A DNA stretch of 64,000 nt. Source: Stenotrophomonas maltophilia. Its GTDB lineage: Bacteria > Pseudomonadota > Gammaproteobacteria > Xanthomonadales > Xanthomonadaceae. A program made the translations under genes and the position numbers. Position 1 is the stretch's first letter. Every line of letters starts with the position of its first letter. The stretch lies in the NCBI GenBank assembly GCA_002364755.1, contig DEZI01000023.1:1-64000 (forward strand). Direction: 5' to 3'. Positions 50,932-59,312 of this stretch are shown here, in pieces. Under the pieces are notes generated by a model. The model had not been told where the DNA came from. It searched no databases and saw only the letters and a list, made by a program, of their open reading frames with translations.

Positions 50932-51582
50932 ATGCTGACTGTCCTGTCTTTCCTGTTCTGGCTGCTGACCGGACACGCGGTGCTGGTCTTCTTCGCCGCG
51001 TTGCTGCTGATCGGCCTGGTGTCGTGGCGCCGCCGCCGCCCTGGCTTCGCCCTGGTCGTGTTCCCTCTGGCCCTGCTGAACATGATCGTCGGGCAGTTTG
51101 CCAACGCGGCCTTCCTCAACCTGGCCGGCGAGCCAGGCGAGGCCATCATCGTGCGGGCTGAACAGACCAGCTCGCAGTTGAACGAACAGTACATCTGGCG
51201 TTACGAGGTCGTGCTGCATACGGCCGACGGCCGCGATGTCGAAACGGTCATGCATACCGATACGGCAGCCCTGTGGCCGCTGAGCAATGCGATCCGCATC
51301 CCGGGCGCCAACCAACCGTTTGCAGTCAAGTACGTCAACGGATTTGCCCGCAACTTCGTCATCCTCACCGAGCAGTCGCCCTATGGCATCGCCCAGGCCC
51401 GCGCACGGGCGCGCGAACGGGTGGAGGTGGCCGCGCGCAAGCTGCATTTCAGCCCGGACAACGCCGGGTTCCGCGCCGACTATCGCCGCGAGCTGGAGAC
51501 CTGGCTGCGCGAGCACGGCAACGACCCGCAGCAGCAGTCCGAGGCACGGCGATATCGCGCCGAACTCGACGCCCTTCGCTGA
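50932..51582 (+). CDS. Hypothetical membrane protein
   Basis: A 216-aa protein I do not recognise. Residues 1-60 hold two or three membrane segments (LTVLSFLFWLLTGHAVLVFFAALLLIGLVSW; FALVVFPLALLNMIVGQFANAAFL); residues 65-130 form a beta-rich domain that could be periplasmic (YIWRYEVVLHTADGRDVETVMHT), and the C-terminus is a charged helix (RARARERVEVAARK...). It follows glnS by 43 bp. No catalytic motif seen. Confidence 0.7.
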   Translation: MLTVLSFLFWLLTGHAVLVFFAALLLIGLVSWRRRRPGFALVVFPLALLNMIVGQFANAAFLNLAGEPGEAIIVRAEQTSSQLNEQYIWRYEVVLHTADGRDVETVMHTDTAALWPLSNAIRIPGANQPFAVKYVNGFARNFVILTEQSPYGIAQARARARERVEVAARKLHFSPDNAGFRADYRRELETWLREHGNDPQQQSEARRYRAELDALR

Positions 51583-51633
51583 TGCCAGGCACCGCCTGGC
51601 TGTTAACCCACCGCTCCAGGCAGGCCCTTCGAC

Positions 51634-52359
51634 ATGACCGCTTCCGCCAATGCCCTTCTTCCGCTGCTGCAGCAGGTGCTGCTGGGCCGTGACATCGCCT
51701 GCACCCTCGACGGTGACGAACTGGTGCTGGACAGCGGCCTGCGCCTGAGCCCGCACCCGGTGGGCGCGGAGCCGCGCGACAACGGCGGCTGGCAGACTTC
51801 CACGGTGATCGAGGCACGCCATCCGCAGCTCTTCGCCGATGGCCTGTTCGAATACCAGCACGCCGCCGGCGACAGCCAGCAGGACGCCGCGCTGTCCGGC
51901 TTCGAGAACTGGGTGCGGGTCGACCTGGCCACCCTGCAGGCCGCCATCGGTGCCGACGATGCGCCCGAGCTGCAGATGCTGACCCTGCGCTACGGCGCCG
52001 AGGAAACCGGAACCCCGCTGGCGCGCGCGGTGGTGCTGGGCCCGCTGGCCCATTATCGCGGCGAGCCGGCCGACGACGCTGCCGTCTGCAGCGAGGACGA
52101 CCACGGCTCCTGCCCGTGCTGCCTGTTCACCCGGAGCCTGGACGCCTTCAACGACCTGCTGAAGACCCGCCAGTTCCTCGGCATCCGCCTGTTCGCTTCG
52201 CGCGATGCGAACGGCCAGTGCGAGGCCGACTGCCGCGTCAACGGCCACGACTTCCCCGCTGCCCTGCCCCTGCTGCGCGCCTACGCCGCACGCTGGCCGC
52301 AGGCCGGGCTGGAGTTCCGCAAGCAGTACGTGGTGGTCCGCACCGATCTGGACGACTGA
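51634..52359 (+). CDS. DUF6348-like protein
   Basis: A 241-aa cytoplasmic protein, acidic, with a Cys cluster EDDHGSCPCCLF near residue 160. Other recognisable segments are GGWQTSTVIEARHPQLF and EYQHAAGDSQQDAALSGFENWVRVDL, which recall the DUF6348 family; I give that name with moderate confidence. Members often occur near polymorphic-toxin or immunity genes, but none is visible here. ATG 51634 starts MTASANALLPLLQQ. Function unknown. Confidence 0.6.
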   Translation: MTASANALLPLLQQVLLGRDIACTLDGDELVLDSGLRLSPHPVGAEPRDNGGWQTSTVIEARHPQLFADGLFEYQHAAGDSQQDAALSGFENWVRVDLATLQAAIGADDAPELQMLTLRYGAEETGTPLARAVVLGPLAHYRGEPADDAAVCSEDDHGSCPCCLFTRSLDAFNDLLKTRQFLGIRLFASRDANGQCEADCRVNGHDFPAALPLLRAYAARWPQAGLEFRKQYVVVRTDLDD

Positions 52360-52452
52360 GCAGACACCCCCGGTGCACCCGGCTGCCGCTACACTGCGCG
52401 CCGGTTTCCGAACCCGCCGCACCTTTTCATCTTCCCCACGAGGCACCCCGCG

Positions 52453-53013
52453 ATGCTGTACGCGCAAGTCCACCTGACCCTGCCTGCCTGGATCCACGAC
52501 CAGATCGACCTGGATCGTCGCTATCCCGGCGATGAGGCCAAGGTCGCGCTGGCCATCGCGCTGTCGCGGCTGAACATCGAGCACGCCAGCGGCGGCCCGT
52601 TCGGCGCGGTGGTGTTCGGGCCGGAAGACAAGGTGATCGCCGCCGGCGTGAACCGGGTGGTGCCGCATGCGACCTCGCTGGCGCATGCCGAGAACATGGC
52701 CTACATGCTGGCCCAACAGCGCCTGCAGACCCCGCGCCTGAATGCCGTGTTGTCGCCGATCACCCTTGCCACCAGTTCGCAGCCGTGCTGCCAGTGCTAC
52801 GGCGCGACCGTATGGGCCGGCATCGACCGCCTGCTGATCGGCGCCAGCGCGGCCGATGTGGAAGAACTGACCCCGTTCGATGAAGGCCCGCTGCCCGCCG
52901 ACTGGGTCGGCGAGCTCAACAAGCGCGGCATCGACGTCGTGCAGGGTCTGAACCGTGATGATGCGCGCAGCGTGCTGCGTGCCTATGGAGAGAGTGATGG
53001 CGCCCGTTACTGA
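52453..53013 (+). CDS. Cytidine/guanine deaminase-family zinc hydrolase
   Basis: A CDA-superfamily deaminase of 186 aa. Zinc-site motifs are HAEN (His78, catalytic Glu80) and SSQPCCQCYG (Cys112 and Cys115). The GGPFGAVVFG segment before it matches guanine-deaminase/TadA-like nucleobase deaminases. Substrate cannot be fixed; it is not the tRNA deaminase TadA by its N- and C-terminal sequence. It overlaps rlmM by 17 bp, suggesting coupled translation. Confidence 0.82.
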   Translation: MLYAQVHLTLPAWIHDQIDLDRRYPGDEAKVALAIALSRLNIEHASGGPFGAVVFGPEDKVIAAGVNRVVPHATSLAHAENMAYMLAQQRLQTPRLNAVLSPITLATSSQPCCQCYGATVWAGIDRLLIGASAADVEELTPFDEGPLPADWVGELNKRGIDVVQGLNRDDARSVLRAYGESDGARY

Positions 53014-54064
53014 GGCAGGCATCGGCCTGCTGTGCCTGTGCCGCCAGGGCTTCGAGCCCGAGCTGGCCGGCGAACTGCAGTTCCGTGCCGGCGAAGCCGG
53101 TTTTGCCGGCTATGCGCGCACCCAGCGCAATGATGGCTACGTGTTGTTCATGTGCGACGAAGCCGCGGCGCTGGCCCCGCGCCTGCGCTGGCGCGAACTG
53201 ATCTTCGCCCGGCAGAAGCTGGTGGTGCTGGCCGAACTGCCGCAGCTGGACCCGGCCGACCGCATCACCCCGATGCTGGAAGCGCTGGCCGATGCGCCGC
53301 GCTTCGGCGACCTGTGGGTGGAACACCCCGATTCGGATGCCGGCAAGCCGCTGTCCGGGCTGGCCCGCGCCTTCGGCAATGCGCTGCGCCCGGCGCTGCG
53401 CAAGGCCGGCAAGCTGACCGACAAGCCCAATGCGCGCCTGCCGCGCCTGCACGTGGTGTTCGTTGATGGCACCCATGCCTTCGTCTGCGTGGCCGACCCG
53501 GCCGACAGCGCACCGTGGGCGTTGGGTATCCCGCGCCTGAAGCTGCTGCCCGAAGCGCCCTCGCGCTCGGCACTGAAGCTGGACGAAGCGCTGCTGACCC
53601 TGCTGACCCCGGAAGAGCGCGAACAGCTGGCAAGGCCCGGCATGCGCGCGGCCGACCTTGGCGCCGCACCGGGTGGCTGGACATGGGTGCTGACCCGCCA
53701 GCACATGCACGTGCTGAGCATCGACAACGGCCCGCTGCGCCAGCATGTGCTGGACACCGGCCTGGTCGAGCACCTGCGCGCCGATGGTTTCCACTGGCAC
53801 CCGGACCAGCCGCTGGACTGGATGGTCTGCGACATGGTCGAGCAGCCGCGCCGCGTGGCCGAGCGCATGGCCACCTGGTTCCGCGAAGGCTGGTGCAAAC
53901 ACGCGATCTTCAACCTGAAACTGCCGATGAAGAAGCGCTGGGACGAAACCCGGCTGTGCCTTGACCTGTTCCAGGAGCAGGCCGGCAAGCCGCTGGTGGT
54001 GCGTGCCAAGCAGCTCTACCACGACCGCGAAGAGATCACGGTGCTGGCCTCGCCGCTGCGCTGA
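52997..54064 (+). CDS. rlmM: 23S rRNA (cytidine-2498-2'-O)-methyltransferase RlmM
   Basis: SAM-dependent 2'-O-methyltransferase acting on 23S rRNA C2498. The 355-aa product has an N-terminal THUMP-type domain (LLCLCRQGFEPELAGELQFRAGEAGF), the SAM motif MRAADLGAAPGGWTWVLTRQ near residue 220, VCDMVEQPRRVA and the catalytic Lys in FNLKLPMKKRWDE near residue 310. ATG 52997 follows GGAGAG and overlaps the end of the deaminase gene. Confidence 0.95.
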   Translation: MAPVTEAGIGLLCLCRQGFEPELAGELQFRAGEAGFAGYARTQRNDGYVLFMCDEAAALAPRLRWRELIFARQKLVVLAELPQLDPADRITPMLEALADAPRFGDLWVEHPDSDAGKPLSGLARAFGNALRPALRKAGKLTDKPNARLPRLHVVFVDGTHAFVCVADPADSAPWALGIPRLKLLPEAPSRSALKLDEALLTLLTPEEREQLARPGMRAADLGAAPGGWTWVLTRQHMHVLSIDNGPLRQHVLDTGLVEHLRADGFHWHPDQPLDWMVCDMVEQPRRVAERMATWFREGWCKHAIFNLKLPMKKRWDETRLCLDLFQEQAGKPLVVRAKQLYHDREEITVLASPLR

Positions 54065-54073
54065 GACACGACG

Positions 54074-54096
54074 TCCGCCGGGCATGCCCGGCGCTA
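54074..54096. repeat. Single short REP palindrome
   Basis: CCGCCGGGCATGCCCGGCG palindrome ending CTAC at 54093-54096, 9 bp after rlmM; a shortened version of the CCGGGCATGGCCCGG class. Confidence 0.75.
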
Positions 54097-54112
54097 CCGG
54101 GAATACGACTGC

Positions 54113-54505
54113 ATGCACTTTCGACTGATTCCACTCCTGATGGCCCTGCTGCCGGCGGCTGCGTCGGCGCAGGTGGCCCTGCCGCAACCGGCACAGAGCG
54201 CACCGCTGCGCGACGACAGCGGCGTGGTCCGCCAGCAGTCACTGGCCAGTGGCCGGATGACCGGCAGCGTCGACATCGCCGTGCCGCTGGGCGAAACGCC
54301 GGTGACGGTGCGCTCGGTCAGCCCGGCCAGCGTGGTCGGCCAGTACCGCATTCACTTCGCCGCGCTGGACGTGGACGGCGATGGTTTCATCAGCCGCGAC
54401 GAGGCACAGGCCAACCCGGCGCTGGCCGATGAGTTCACCTCGCTGGACGTGAAGCATCGCGGCAAGCTGGACCGCATTGACCTGGCTGGCTGGCTGATCG
54501 ACTGA
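54113..54505 (+). CDS. Exported EF-hand protein
   Basis: A 130-aa protein with signal peptide (residues 1-19, ending ASA). A canonical 12-residue calcium loop DVDGDGFISRDE spans residues 86-97; the second half-loop (LDVKHRGKLDRID) looks decayed. The central segment RMTGSVDIAVPLG is beta-like. Likely a periplasmic calcium-binding protein of unknown partner; such EF-hand proteins are frequent in xanthomonads. No strong ribosome site is seen before ATG 54113. Confidence 0.75.
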   Translation: MHFRLIPLLMALLPAAASAQVALPQPAQSAPLRDDSGVVRQQSLASGRMTGSVDIAVPLGETPVTVRSVSPASVVGQYRIHFAALDVDGDGFISRDEAQANPALADEFTSLDVKHRGKLDRIDLAGWLID

Positions 54506-54523
54506 TCCGCCTTCGCGATGTTC

Positions 54524-54648
54524 ATCCACGCATGGCGTGGATCTACTGAAACGACGGTGGTATCCGTGAAACGACGGTGGTAGCGCCGGGCCATGCCCGG
54601 CGCAATGGGTCAACCGCGCGGCGCGCTCGCCGGGCATGGCCCGGCGCT
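54524..54648. repeat. Composite REP cluster
   Basis: Contains CATCCACGCATGGCGTGGAT (54524-54543), a 16-bp direct duplication TGAAACGACGGTGGTA at 54547 and 54567, then an inverted pair of CCGGGC-class palindromes (54582-54600 and 54628-54648). It lies between convergent genes. Confidence 0.8.
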
Positions 54649-54654
54649 TCCCGC

Positions 54655-55836
54655 TTAGACGCCGGCCGCGCGCTTCCAGAACGCCTGCACCAGCGGGGGC
54701 CACTTGCCAACGCAGCCCAGCGCGCGGCCGCGGGCTAGGGTCAGGTGCATCTCGTCGTTGGAGAACAGCCGGTTGATCGCATCGAAACTGTAGGCGGCGA
54801 TCTGGTTGTCGCTGCGCCGTTCGCGGGCCCAGCGCTGCAGGCGCTGCGGCGACAGGCGCGGATGGCCACGGCGTTCGGCCGACGGCGCCAGCCATTGCTG
54901 CAGGGCGGCGACATCGCGCAGCCCCAGGTTCACGCCCTGCCCGGCCAGCGGGTGCACCACATGTGCGGCATCGCCCAGTGCCAGCACGCGGCCGGCCACG
55001 TAGTGGCGGGCCAGCTGCCGGCGCAGCGGGAACGCCGCGCGCGGCGAGGCCAGGCGCAGTTCGCCCAGGCGCGCGGCGAAGGCACGGGTCAGTTCGCGGT
55101 TGAAGGCGGCTTCGTCCAGGGCCAGCACGCGCGCGGCCTCGTCCTCGGGCAGCGTCCAGACAATCGAACTGCGGCGCTCGGCCACCGGCAGCAGGGCCAG
55201 CGGCCCGGTGGGCAGGAAGCGCTGCCAGGCCGTGGCCTGGTTCGGCAGTTCGCTGTCCACATAGGCCACCACGCCCCGCTGGTGATAGTCGTGGCGCTCG
55301 ACCTCGATCCCGGCCAGCTGGCGCAGGGTCGATTCGGCACCATCGGCGGCCACGGCCAGCGTGGCATCCAGGCGGCGGCCATCGTCCAGGCGCAGGCGCA
55401 CGCCGTCTTCGTCCTGCTCCAGCGCCTCCACCCGCGCCGGGCAGTGCAGCTGCACGCCAGCGGCCGGCAGCGCCGCCCATAGGCGGTCCTGCAGCAGGCC
55501 GTTCTCGACGATGTAGCCCAGCTCGCGACGACCGAAGCGGTCGGCGTCGAACAACAGATCCTCGCCACCGGCCGCATCCCATACCTGCATGCGCCGGTAC
55601 GGCCAGGCACGGGCCTGGGCGATCGCCGGCCACACGCCGAGGCGCTGCAGCAGCTGCACGTTGTCGGCGGCGAACGCGAACACCCGCAGGTCCGGCTGCG
55701 CGGCGTGCCACGGTGACGGCTCGTGGCCTTCGACCAGGGCGACCGACAGACCGGCATCGGCCAGCGCCAGCGCACAGGCGGCACCGACCACGCCACCGCC
55801 GACGATGGCCACGTCCAGGCGCATGCGGCGGCTCAT
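54655..55836 (-). CDS. FAD-dependent ubiquinone hydroxylase (UbiI/UbiF-like)
   Basis: A UbiH-family aromatic-ring hydroxylase (393 aa) of coenzyme Q synthesis. It has the FAD loop DVAIVGGGVVGAACALALADAGL at the N-terminus, AADGAESTLRQLAGI (DG motif) near residue 165 and the second FAD motif GRVLALGDAAHVVHPLAGQGVNLGLRD near residue 285. ATG 55836 overlaps the ubiH stop (ATGA). Which carbon it hydroxylates (C5 or C6) cannot be decided by reading; UbiI- or UbiF-type is possible. Confidence 0.85.
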   Translation of the reverse strand: MSRRMRLDVAIVGGGVVGAACALALADAGLSVALVEGHEPSPWHAAQPDLRVFAFAADNVQLLQRLGVWPAIAQARAWPYRRMQVWDAAGGEDLLFDADRFGRRELGYIVENGLLQDRLWAALPAAGVQLHCPARVEALEQDEDGVRLRLDDGRRLDATLAVAADGAESTLRQLAGIEVERHDYHQRGVVAYVDSELPNQATAWQRFLPTGPLALLPVAERRSSIVWTLPEDEAARVLALDEAAFNRELTRAFAARLGELRLASPRAAFPLRRQLARHYVAGRVLALGDAAHVVHPLAGQGVNLGLRDVAALQQWLAPSAERRGHPRLSPQRLQRWARERRSDNQIAAYSFDAINRLFSNDEMHLTLARGRALGCVGKWPPLVQAFWKRAAGV

Positions 55837-57041
55837 GCGGCCTCCCCACGGCACAGGCGCGGCACGTCACCGCGGAAACCCATTGCCCCGCCGACCAGCA
55901 TCGACTGCACCGACGCGCGTTGCGCGGCGACCAGGCCCAAGCTGCGCAGCGGCCGCAGCAGCGGCGCCGGGTTGCTGGTCAGCCGGGCCAGGCCACCGGA
56001 GAACGCCACCGTCTGCCGGCGGTCCTCTTGGCGGCGGGCCACGTAGGCCTGCAACAGGCCATCGCTGCCGGCATCACCGCCCGCGTCTTGCAGCAGCTCG
56101 GCCAGGGTCAGCGCATCGCGCAGGCCCAGATTGAAACCCTGCGCCCCCAGCGGGTGGATGGTCTGCGCGGCATTGCCCAGCAGCACCGCGCGCTGCCCGG
56201 CCAGCGCGCGCGCCAGCACCTGGATCAGCGGGTAGGCACTGCGCGGACCGGATTCAAGCAGGCGCCCGGCGCGCCAGCCCAGCGCGTTCTGCAGGCGCTG
56301 CAGCCAGGCGGCATCGTCCAGCGCCATCACCGCCTCGGCCTGGTCACGGGCCACGCCGTGCACGCAGCCGAAGTGGCGGTCACCGCGCGGCAGCAGCGCG
56401 GTCGGTCCGGTGTCGGTGAAACGCTCCCAGGCACTGCCATCGGGCGCGCGCTGGCTGCGCACGCGGGCGACGAACAGGGTCTGCAGGAAATCATGGCGGT
56501 CGACCTCGATGCCCAGCGCTTCGCGCACGCCGCTGGCGGTACCGTCGGCACCCACCACCAGGCGTGCCTGCAGCAGGCGCTCGCCGGCCTCGTCGGCTAC
56601 CCGCACCTGGCGGTAACCATCGACCACGTCGCCCAGGCCGAGGAAGCGCATCGGCCGGTAACGGTGCAGGCGCGGCAGTTCCTGCAGGCGTGCTTCCAGC
56701 GCCTGGCCGAAATCGCGCGCCACCACCACCTGGCCGAACCAGGGCCGGTCGTAATCGGCCGCGTCGAGCTGGACCCGGCCGAAATCCCCGGCGCGGCTGA
56801 CATGGATGCGGCGGATCGGGCCGGGCGCCATCGCCAGCTTCTGCATCACCCCCAGCGCGGTCAGCGCATTGACGGTGGCGGCGGCGAAGCTGAGGTTGCG
56901 CTGGTCGAACACCGCCGGCAGTTCGCCGGCCGGGCTGGCCTCGAGCAGGCCCACGTCCAGGCCCAGCCGGTCCAGGGCGATGGCCAGGCTGGCTCCCACC
57001 AGACCGCCACCAACGATCAGCACGTCATGTCGTTCACTCAT
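55833..57041 (-). CDS. ubiH: 2-octaprenyl-6-methoxyphenol hydroxylase (UbiH)
   Basis: FAD monooxygenase of ubiquinone synthesis, 402 aa. Motifs: DVLIVGGGLVGASLAIALDRLGL (FAD), VVGADGTASGVREALGI (DG), and QRAVLLGNAAQTIHPLGAQGFNLGLRDALTL (second FAD motif), where the GNAAQTIHP variant is typical of UbiH. It is the first of a coupled pair with the UbiI/F-like gene; a UbiH pair in tandem is common in gammaproteobacteria. ATG 57041 is used; the frame upstream has no domain content. Confidence 0.88.
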   Translation of the reverse strand: MSERHDVLIVGGGLVGASLAIALDRLGLDVGLLEASPAGELPAVFDQRNLSFAAATVNALTALGVMQKLAMAPGPIRRIHVSRAGDFGRVQLDAADYDRPWFGQVVVARDFGQALEARLQELPRLHRYRPMRFLGLGDVVDGYRQVRVADEAGERLLQARLVVGADGTASGVREALGIEVDRHDFLQTLFVARVRSQRAPDGSAWERFTDTGPTALLPRGDRHFGCVHGVARDQAEAVMALDDAAWLQRLQNALGWRAGRLLESGPRSAYPLIQVLARALAGQRAVLLGNAAQTIHPLGAQGFNLGLRDALTLAELLQDAGGDAGSDGLLQAYVARRQEDRRQTVAFSGGLARLTSNPAPLLRPLRSLGLVAAQRASVQSMLVGGAMGFRGDVPRLCRGEAA

Positions 57042-57094
57042 GAGCCAATGATACGCGCTCGCCGCCAGGCCCTGCGCCAACCCGCGCGGCAGGC

Positions 57095-57100
57095 TAGAAT
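57095..57100 (+). promoter_or_regulatory. -10 box upstream of the BtuM-like gene
   Basis: TAGAAT (5 of 6 to consensus) 31 bp before the ATG at 57131, in the 89-bp divergent gap. No convincing -35. No cobalamin riboswitch is present. Confidence 0.4.
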
Positions 57101-57130
57101 GAAAGCTGAATCCGCTCCGGGCCCGCTGCC

Positions 57131-57715
57131 ATGTCCGACACCGCCAACCGCGCCTTTGTCCTGTCCGTGCTTGTGCTGTTGCTGGCGGCGACCCGGGTCA
57201 ACCACTTCGCGGCCATCCCCGATGCGTCATGGGCGGTGTTCTTCATCGGTGGCTTCTACCTGGCGCGCTGGACGCGCTGGGCGTTCCCGCTGCTGATGGT
57301 CTTCGCCGTACTGGTGGACTGGATCGTTATCCGCAGCAGCGGCCTGGATTTCTGGCAGCACTACTGCGTCTCGCCGGGTTACTGGCTGCTGCTGCCGGCG
57401 TATTTCTCGCTGTGGGCCGGTGGCCTGCTGCTGGGCCGCAACTACCACGGCGCGCACTGGTCGACCCTGGGCAAGGGCGCGCTGCTGCTGGTGGCCTCGG
57501 TGGCCCTGTGCCACCTGCTCGCCCAGGGCGGCTTCTACTGGACCACCCGCAACGTGGCCGAGCCGACCGTGGCCGGCTGGGCGCAGAACTACGCGCAGTG
57601 GTTCGGCCCCTACCTGCGCACCACGGCCATCTACGTGGCGCTGGCCGCGGCCCTGCAGCTGGCGGTCGAGCAGGTGCTGAAGCTGCAGCAGGCCCGCCGC
57701 GACATCCAGCACTGA
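57131..57715 (+). CDS. btuM: BtuM-like cobalamin transporter (ECF S-component-like)
   Basis: A 194-aa inner-membrane protein with about six membrane segments. It resembles BtuM, a solitary B12 transporter without a dedicated ECF module, in size, topology and the conserved segment FWQHYCVSPGYWLLLPAYFSLWAGG with Cys79; in the characterised BtuM a cysteine at nearly this position binds and decyanates cobalamin. TRVNHFAAIPDASWAVFFIGG near residue 21 is also family-like. It is 8 bp upstream of a cobalamin adenosyltransferase gene, strongly supporting B12 uptake. I rely on remembered family features, not on an alignment. Confidence 0.75.
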   Translation: MSDTANRAFVLSVLVLLLAATRVNHFAAIPDASWAVFFIGGFYLARWTRWAFPLLMVFAVLVDWIVIRSSGLDFWQHYCVSPGYWLLLPAYFSLWAGGLLLGRNYHGAHWSTLGKGALLLVASVALCHLLAQGGFYWTTRNVAEPTVAGWAQNYAQWFGPYLRTTAIYVALAAALQLAVEQVLKLQQARRDIQH

Positions 57716-57723
57716 GCCATCGC

Positions 57724-58278
57724 ATGGGCCATCGTCTTTCGCGCATCTACACCCGTACCGGCGATGACGGCAGCACCGGTCTCGGCGATGGCAGCCGGGT
57801 CGGCAAGGACGACCTGCGCGTGGCCTCGTATGGCACGGTGGATGAAGCCAACGCCGCGCTCGGCCTGCTGCTGGCCGCGCCACTGCCGGACGACGTGCGG
57901 TCGCTGGTGGTCCACCTGCAGCACCAGTTGTTCGACCTCGGCGCCGAGCTCTGCGTGCCGGGCCATGCCGCCATCCACGCCGCCGACATCTCGGCGCTGG
58001 AACAGCAGCTGGATCATTACAACGCCGACCTGCCGATGCTGAAGGAATTCATCCTGCCGGCCGGTGGCGAAGCGGCCGCGCGCTGCCACCTGGCACGCAC
58101 GATCGTGCGCCGGGCCGAGCGCGAGACCGTCGCCCTGGCGCGGGTGGAAAGCGTGCGCAGTGAAGCCCTGCAGTATCTCAACCGGCTGTCCGACCTGTTG
58201 TTCGTGCTGTCGCGGGTGCTGGCCCGTGCCGATGGCCACGGCGAGGCGCTGTGGCAGCCGCAGCACCGGCAGCGCTGA
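57724..58278 (+). CDS. Cob(I)alamin adenosyltransferase (PduO type)
   Basis: Transfers the 5'-deoxyadenosyl group of ATP to cob(I)alamin, giving coenzyme B12. The 184-aa product starts RIYTRTGDDGSTGLGDGSRVGKDDLRVASYGTVDEANAALG (ATP-binding region) and has the conserved C-terminal RTIVRRAERETVALARVE and YLNRLSDLLFVLSRVLARADG. Following the BtuM-like gene by 8 bp, it would trap imported B12 by adenosylation. The histone-deacetylase-like gene follows after 6 bp. Confidence 0.93.
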   Translation: MGHRLSRIYTRTGDDGSTGLGDGSRVGKDDLRVASYGTVDEANAALGLLLAAPLPDDVRSLVVHLQHQLFDLGAELCVPGHAAIHAADISALEQQLDHYNADLPMLKEFILPAGGEAAARCHLARTIVRRAERETVALARVESVRSEALQYLNRLSDLLFVLSRVLARADGHGEALWQPQHRQR

Positions 58279-58284
58279 CCGCCG

Positions 58285-59223
58285 ATGCTGGTCTATACCC
58301 ACCCCGCCTGCCTGCAGCACGACCCCGGCCCCGGCCATCCCGAGTGCCCGCAGCGGCTGCAGGTGGTGCTCGATGCCCTGCACCAGGCCTTCCCCGGCCA
58401 GCTGGACTGGCGCCAGGCGCCGCCGGCCAAGTTCGGTGAACTGAGCCGGGTGCACGACAGCGCCCTGCTCGACTTCGTCCTGCAGCCGCAGAACCTGCCG
58501 CTGCGCCAGCTCGACATGGACACATGGACCTCGCCCGGTTCGGCCAGCGCTGCCGTGCACGCGGCCGGTGCCGGCGTGGCCGCGGTCGATGCGGTGATGC
58601 TGGGCGATGACCCGCTGGCGTTCTGCGCCGTGCGCCCGCCCGGCCACCACGCCACCAGCAGCACGGCGATGGGCTTCTGCCTGCTCAACAACATCGCCGT
58701 GGCCGCCGCCTACGCGCGTGACCGCCACGGGCTTGAGCGCATCGCGGTGGTGGACTTCGATGTCCACCACGGCAACGGCACCCAGGACATCTTCCAGCAC
58801 GACGCCCGGGTGTCGTACTACAGCACCCACCAGGCCGGGCTGTTCCCCAATTCGGGTCTGCGCCGCGACCGTGGCACCGGCAACCTGATGAACATCCTGC
58901 TGCCGCCGGGCAGTGGCGGGTTCCGCTTCCGCAATGTCTGGGCCGACGAGATGCTGCCGGCCATCGACGACTTCCGCCCGCAGCTGCTGCTGGTCTCGGC
59001 CGGCTTCGACGCGCACCTGCGCGACCCGCAGGCTGACCTGATGCTGGAAACCGACGATTTCGCCTGGATCACCGCCGAACTGCATGCGCTGGCCCGCCGC
59101 CACGCGGCCGGCCGGGTGGTGTCGATGCTGGAGGGCGGCTATGACCTGCAGGCCCTGTCCGAGTGCACCGTGGCCCATGTCAGGGTCCTGCTGGAAGGGG
59201 CCTCCGGGCGACGGGCTGGATGA
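58285..59223 (+). CDS. Histone deacetylase-family amidohydrolase
   Basis: A class II HDAC/acetylpolyamine-amidohydrolase-like enzyme of 312 aa. Catalytic features: RPPGHHATSSTAMGFCLLNN (His-His dyad, about residue 120), zinc ligands in VVDFDVHHGNGTQ (Asp, His) and SAGFDAHLRDP (Asp), and LEGGYDL near the end. Bacterial members deacetylate acetylated amines or amides, for example polyamines. It overlaps the longest possible lptD reading frame start by ATGA at 59220 and follows the adenosyltransferase by 6 bp. Confidence 0.9.
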   Translation: MLVYTHPACLQHDPGPGHPECPQRLQVVLDALHQAFPGQLDWRQAPPAKFGELSRVHDSALLDFVLQPQNLPLRQLDMDTWTSPGSASAAVHAAGAGVAAVDAVMLGDDPLAFCAVRPPGHHATSSTAMGFCLLNNIAVAAAYARDRHGLERIAVVDFDVHHGNGTQDIFQHDARVSYYSTHQAGLFPNSGLRRDRGTGNLMNILLPPGSGGFRFRNVWADEMLPAIDDFRPQLLLVSAGFDAHLRDPQADLMLETDDFAWITAELHALARRHAAGRVVSMLEGGYDLQALSECTVAHVRVLLEGASGRRAG

Positions 59224-59312
59224 ACCCGAACCGGCAGCGGACGGCAACCTTCATTGCCCCTATGCAGCGGATGGGGCAATCTACCGTCCGTTTTCGCCCG
59301 AATCCGAACCGC

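Noticed and set aside
48429..51194. A 921-codon leftward open frame opposite glnS
   Set aside because: Antisense shadow of glnS continuing into the msrA region in the wrong frame; glnS has full family motifs on the plus strand.
57042..57130. Cobalamin riboswitch before the BtuM-like gene
   Set aside because: The gap is only 89 bp and lacks a B12 box; a full cobalamin riboswitch would not fit.
59220..59312. lptD starting at ATG 59220 overlapping the HDAC-like gene stop
   Set aside because: Not excluded, but this adds about 31 residues ahead of a ready signal peptide; the shorter GTG start matches the xanthomonad LptD N-terminus as I remember it.
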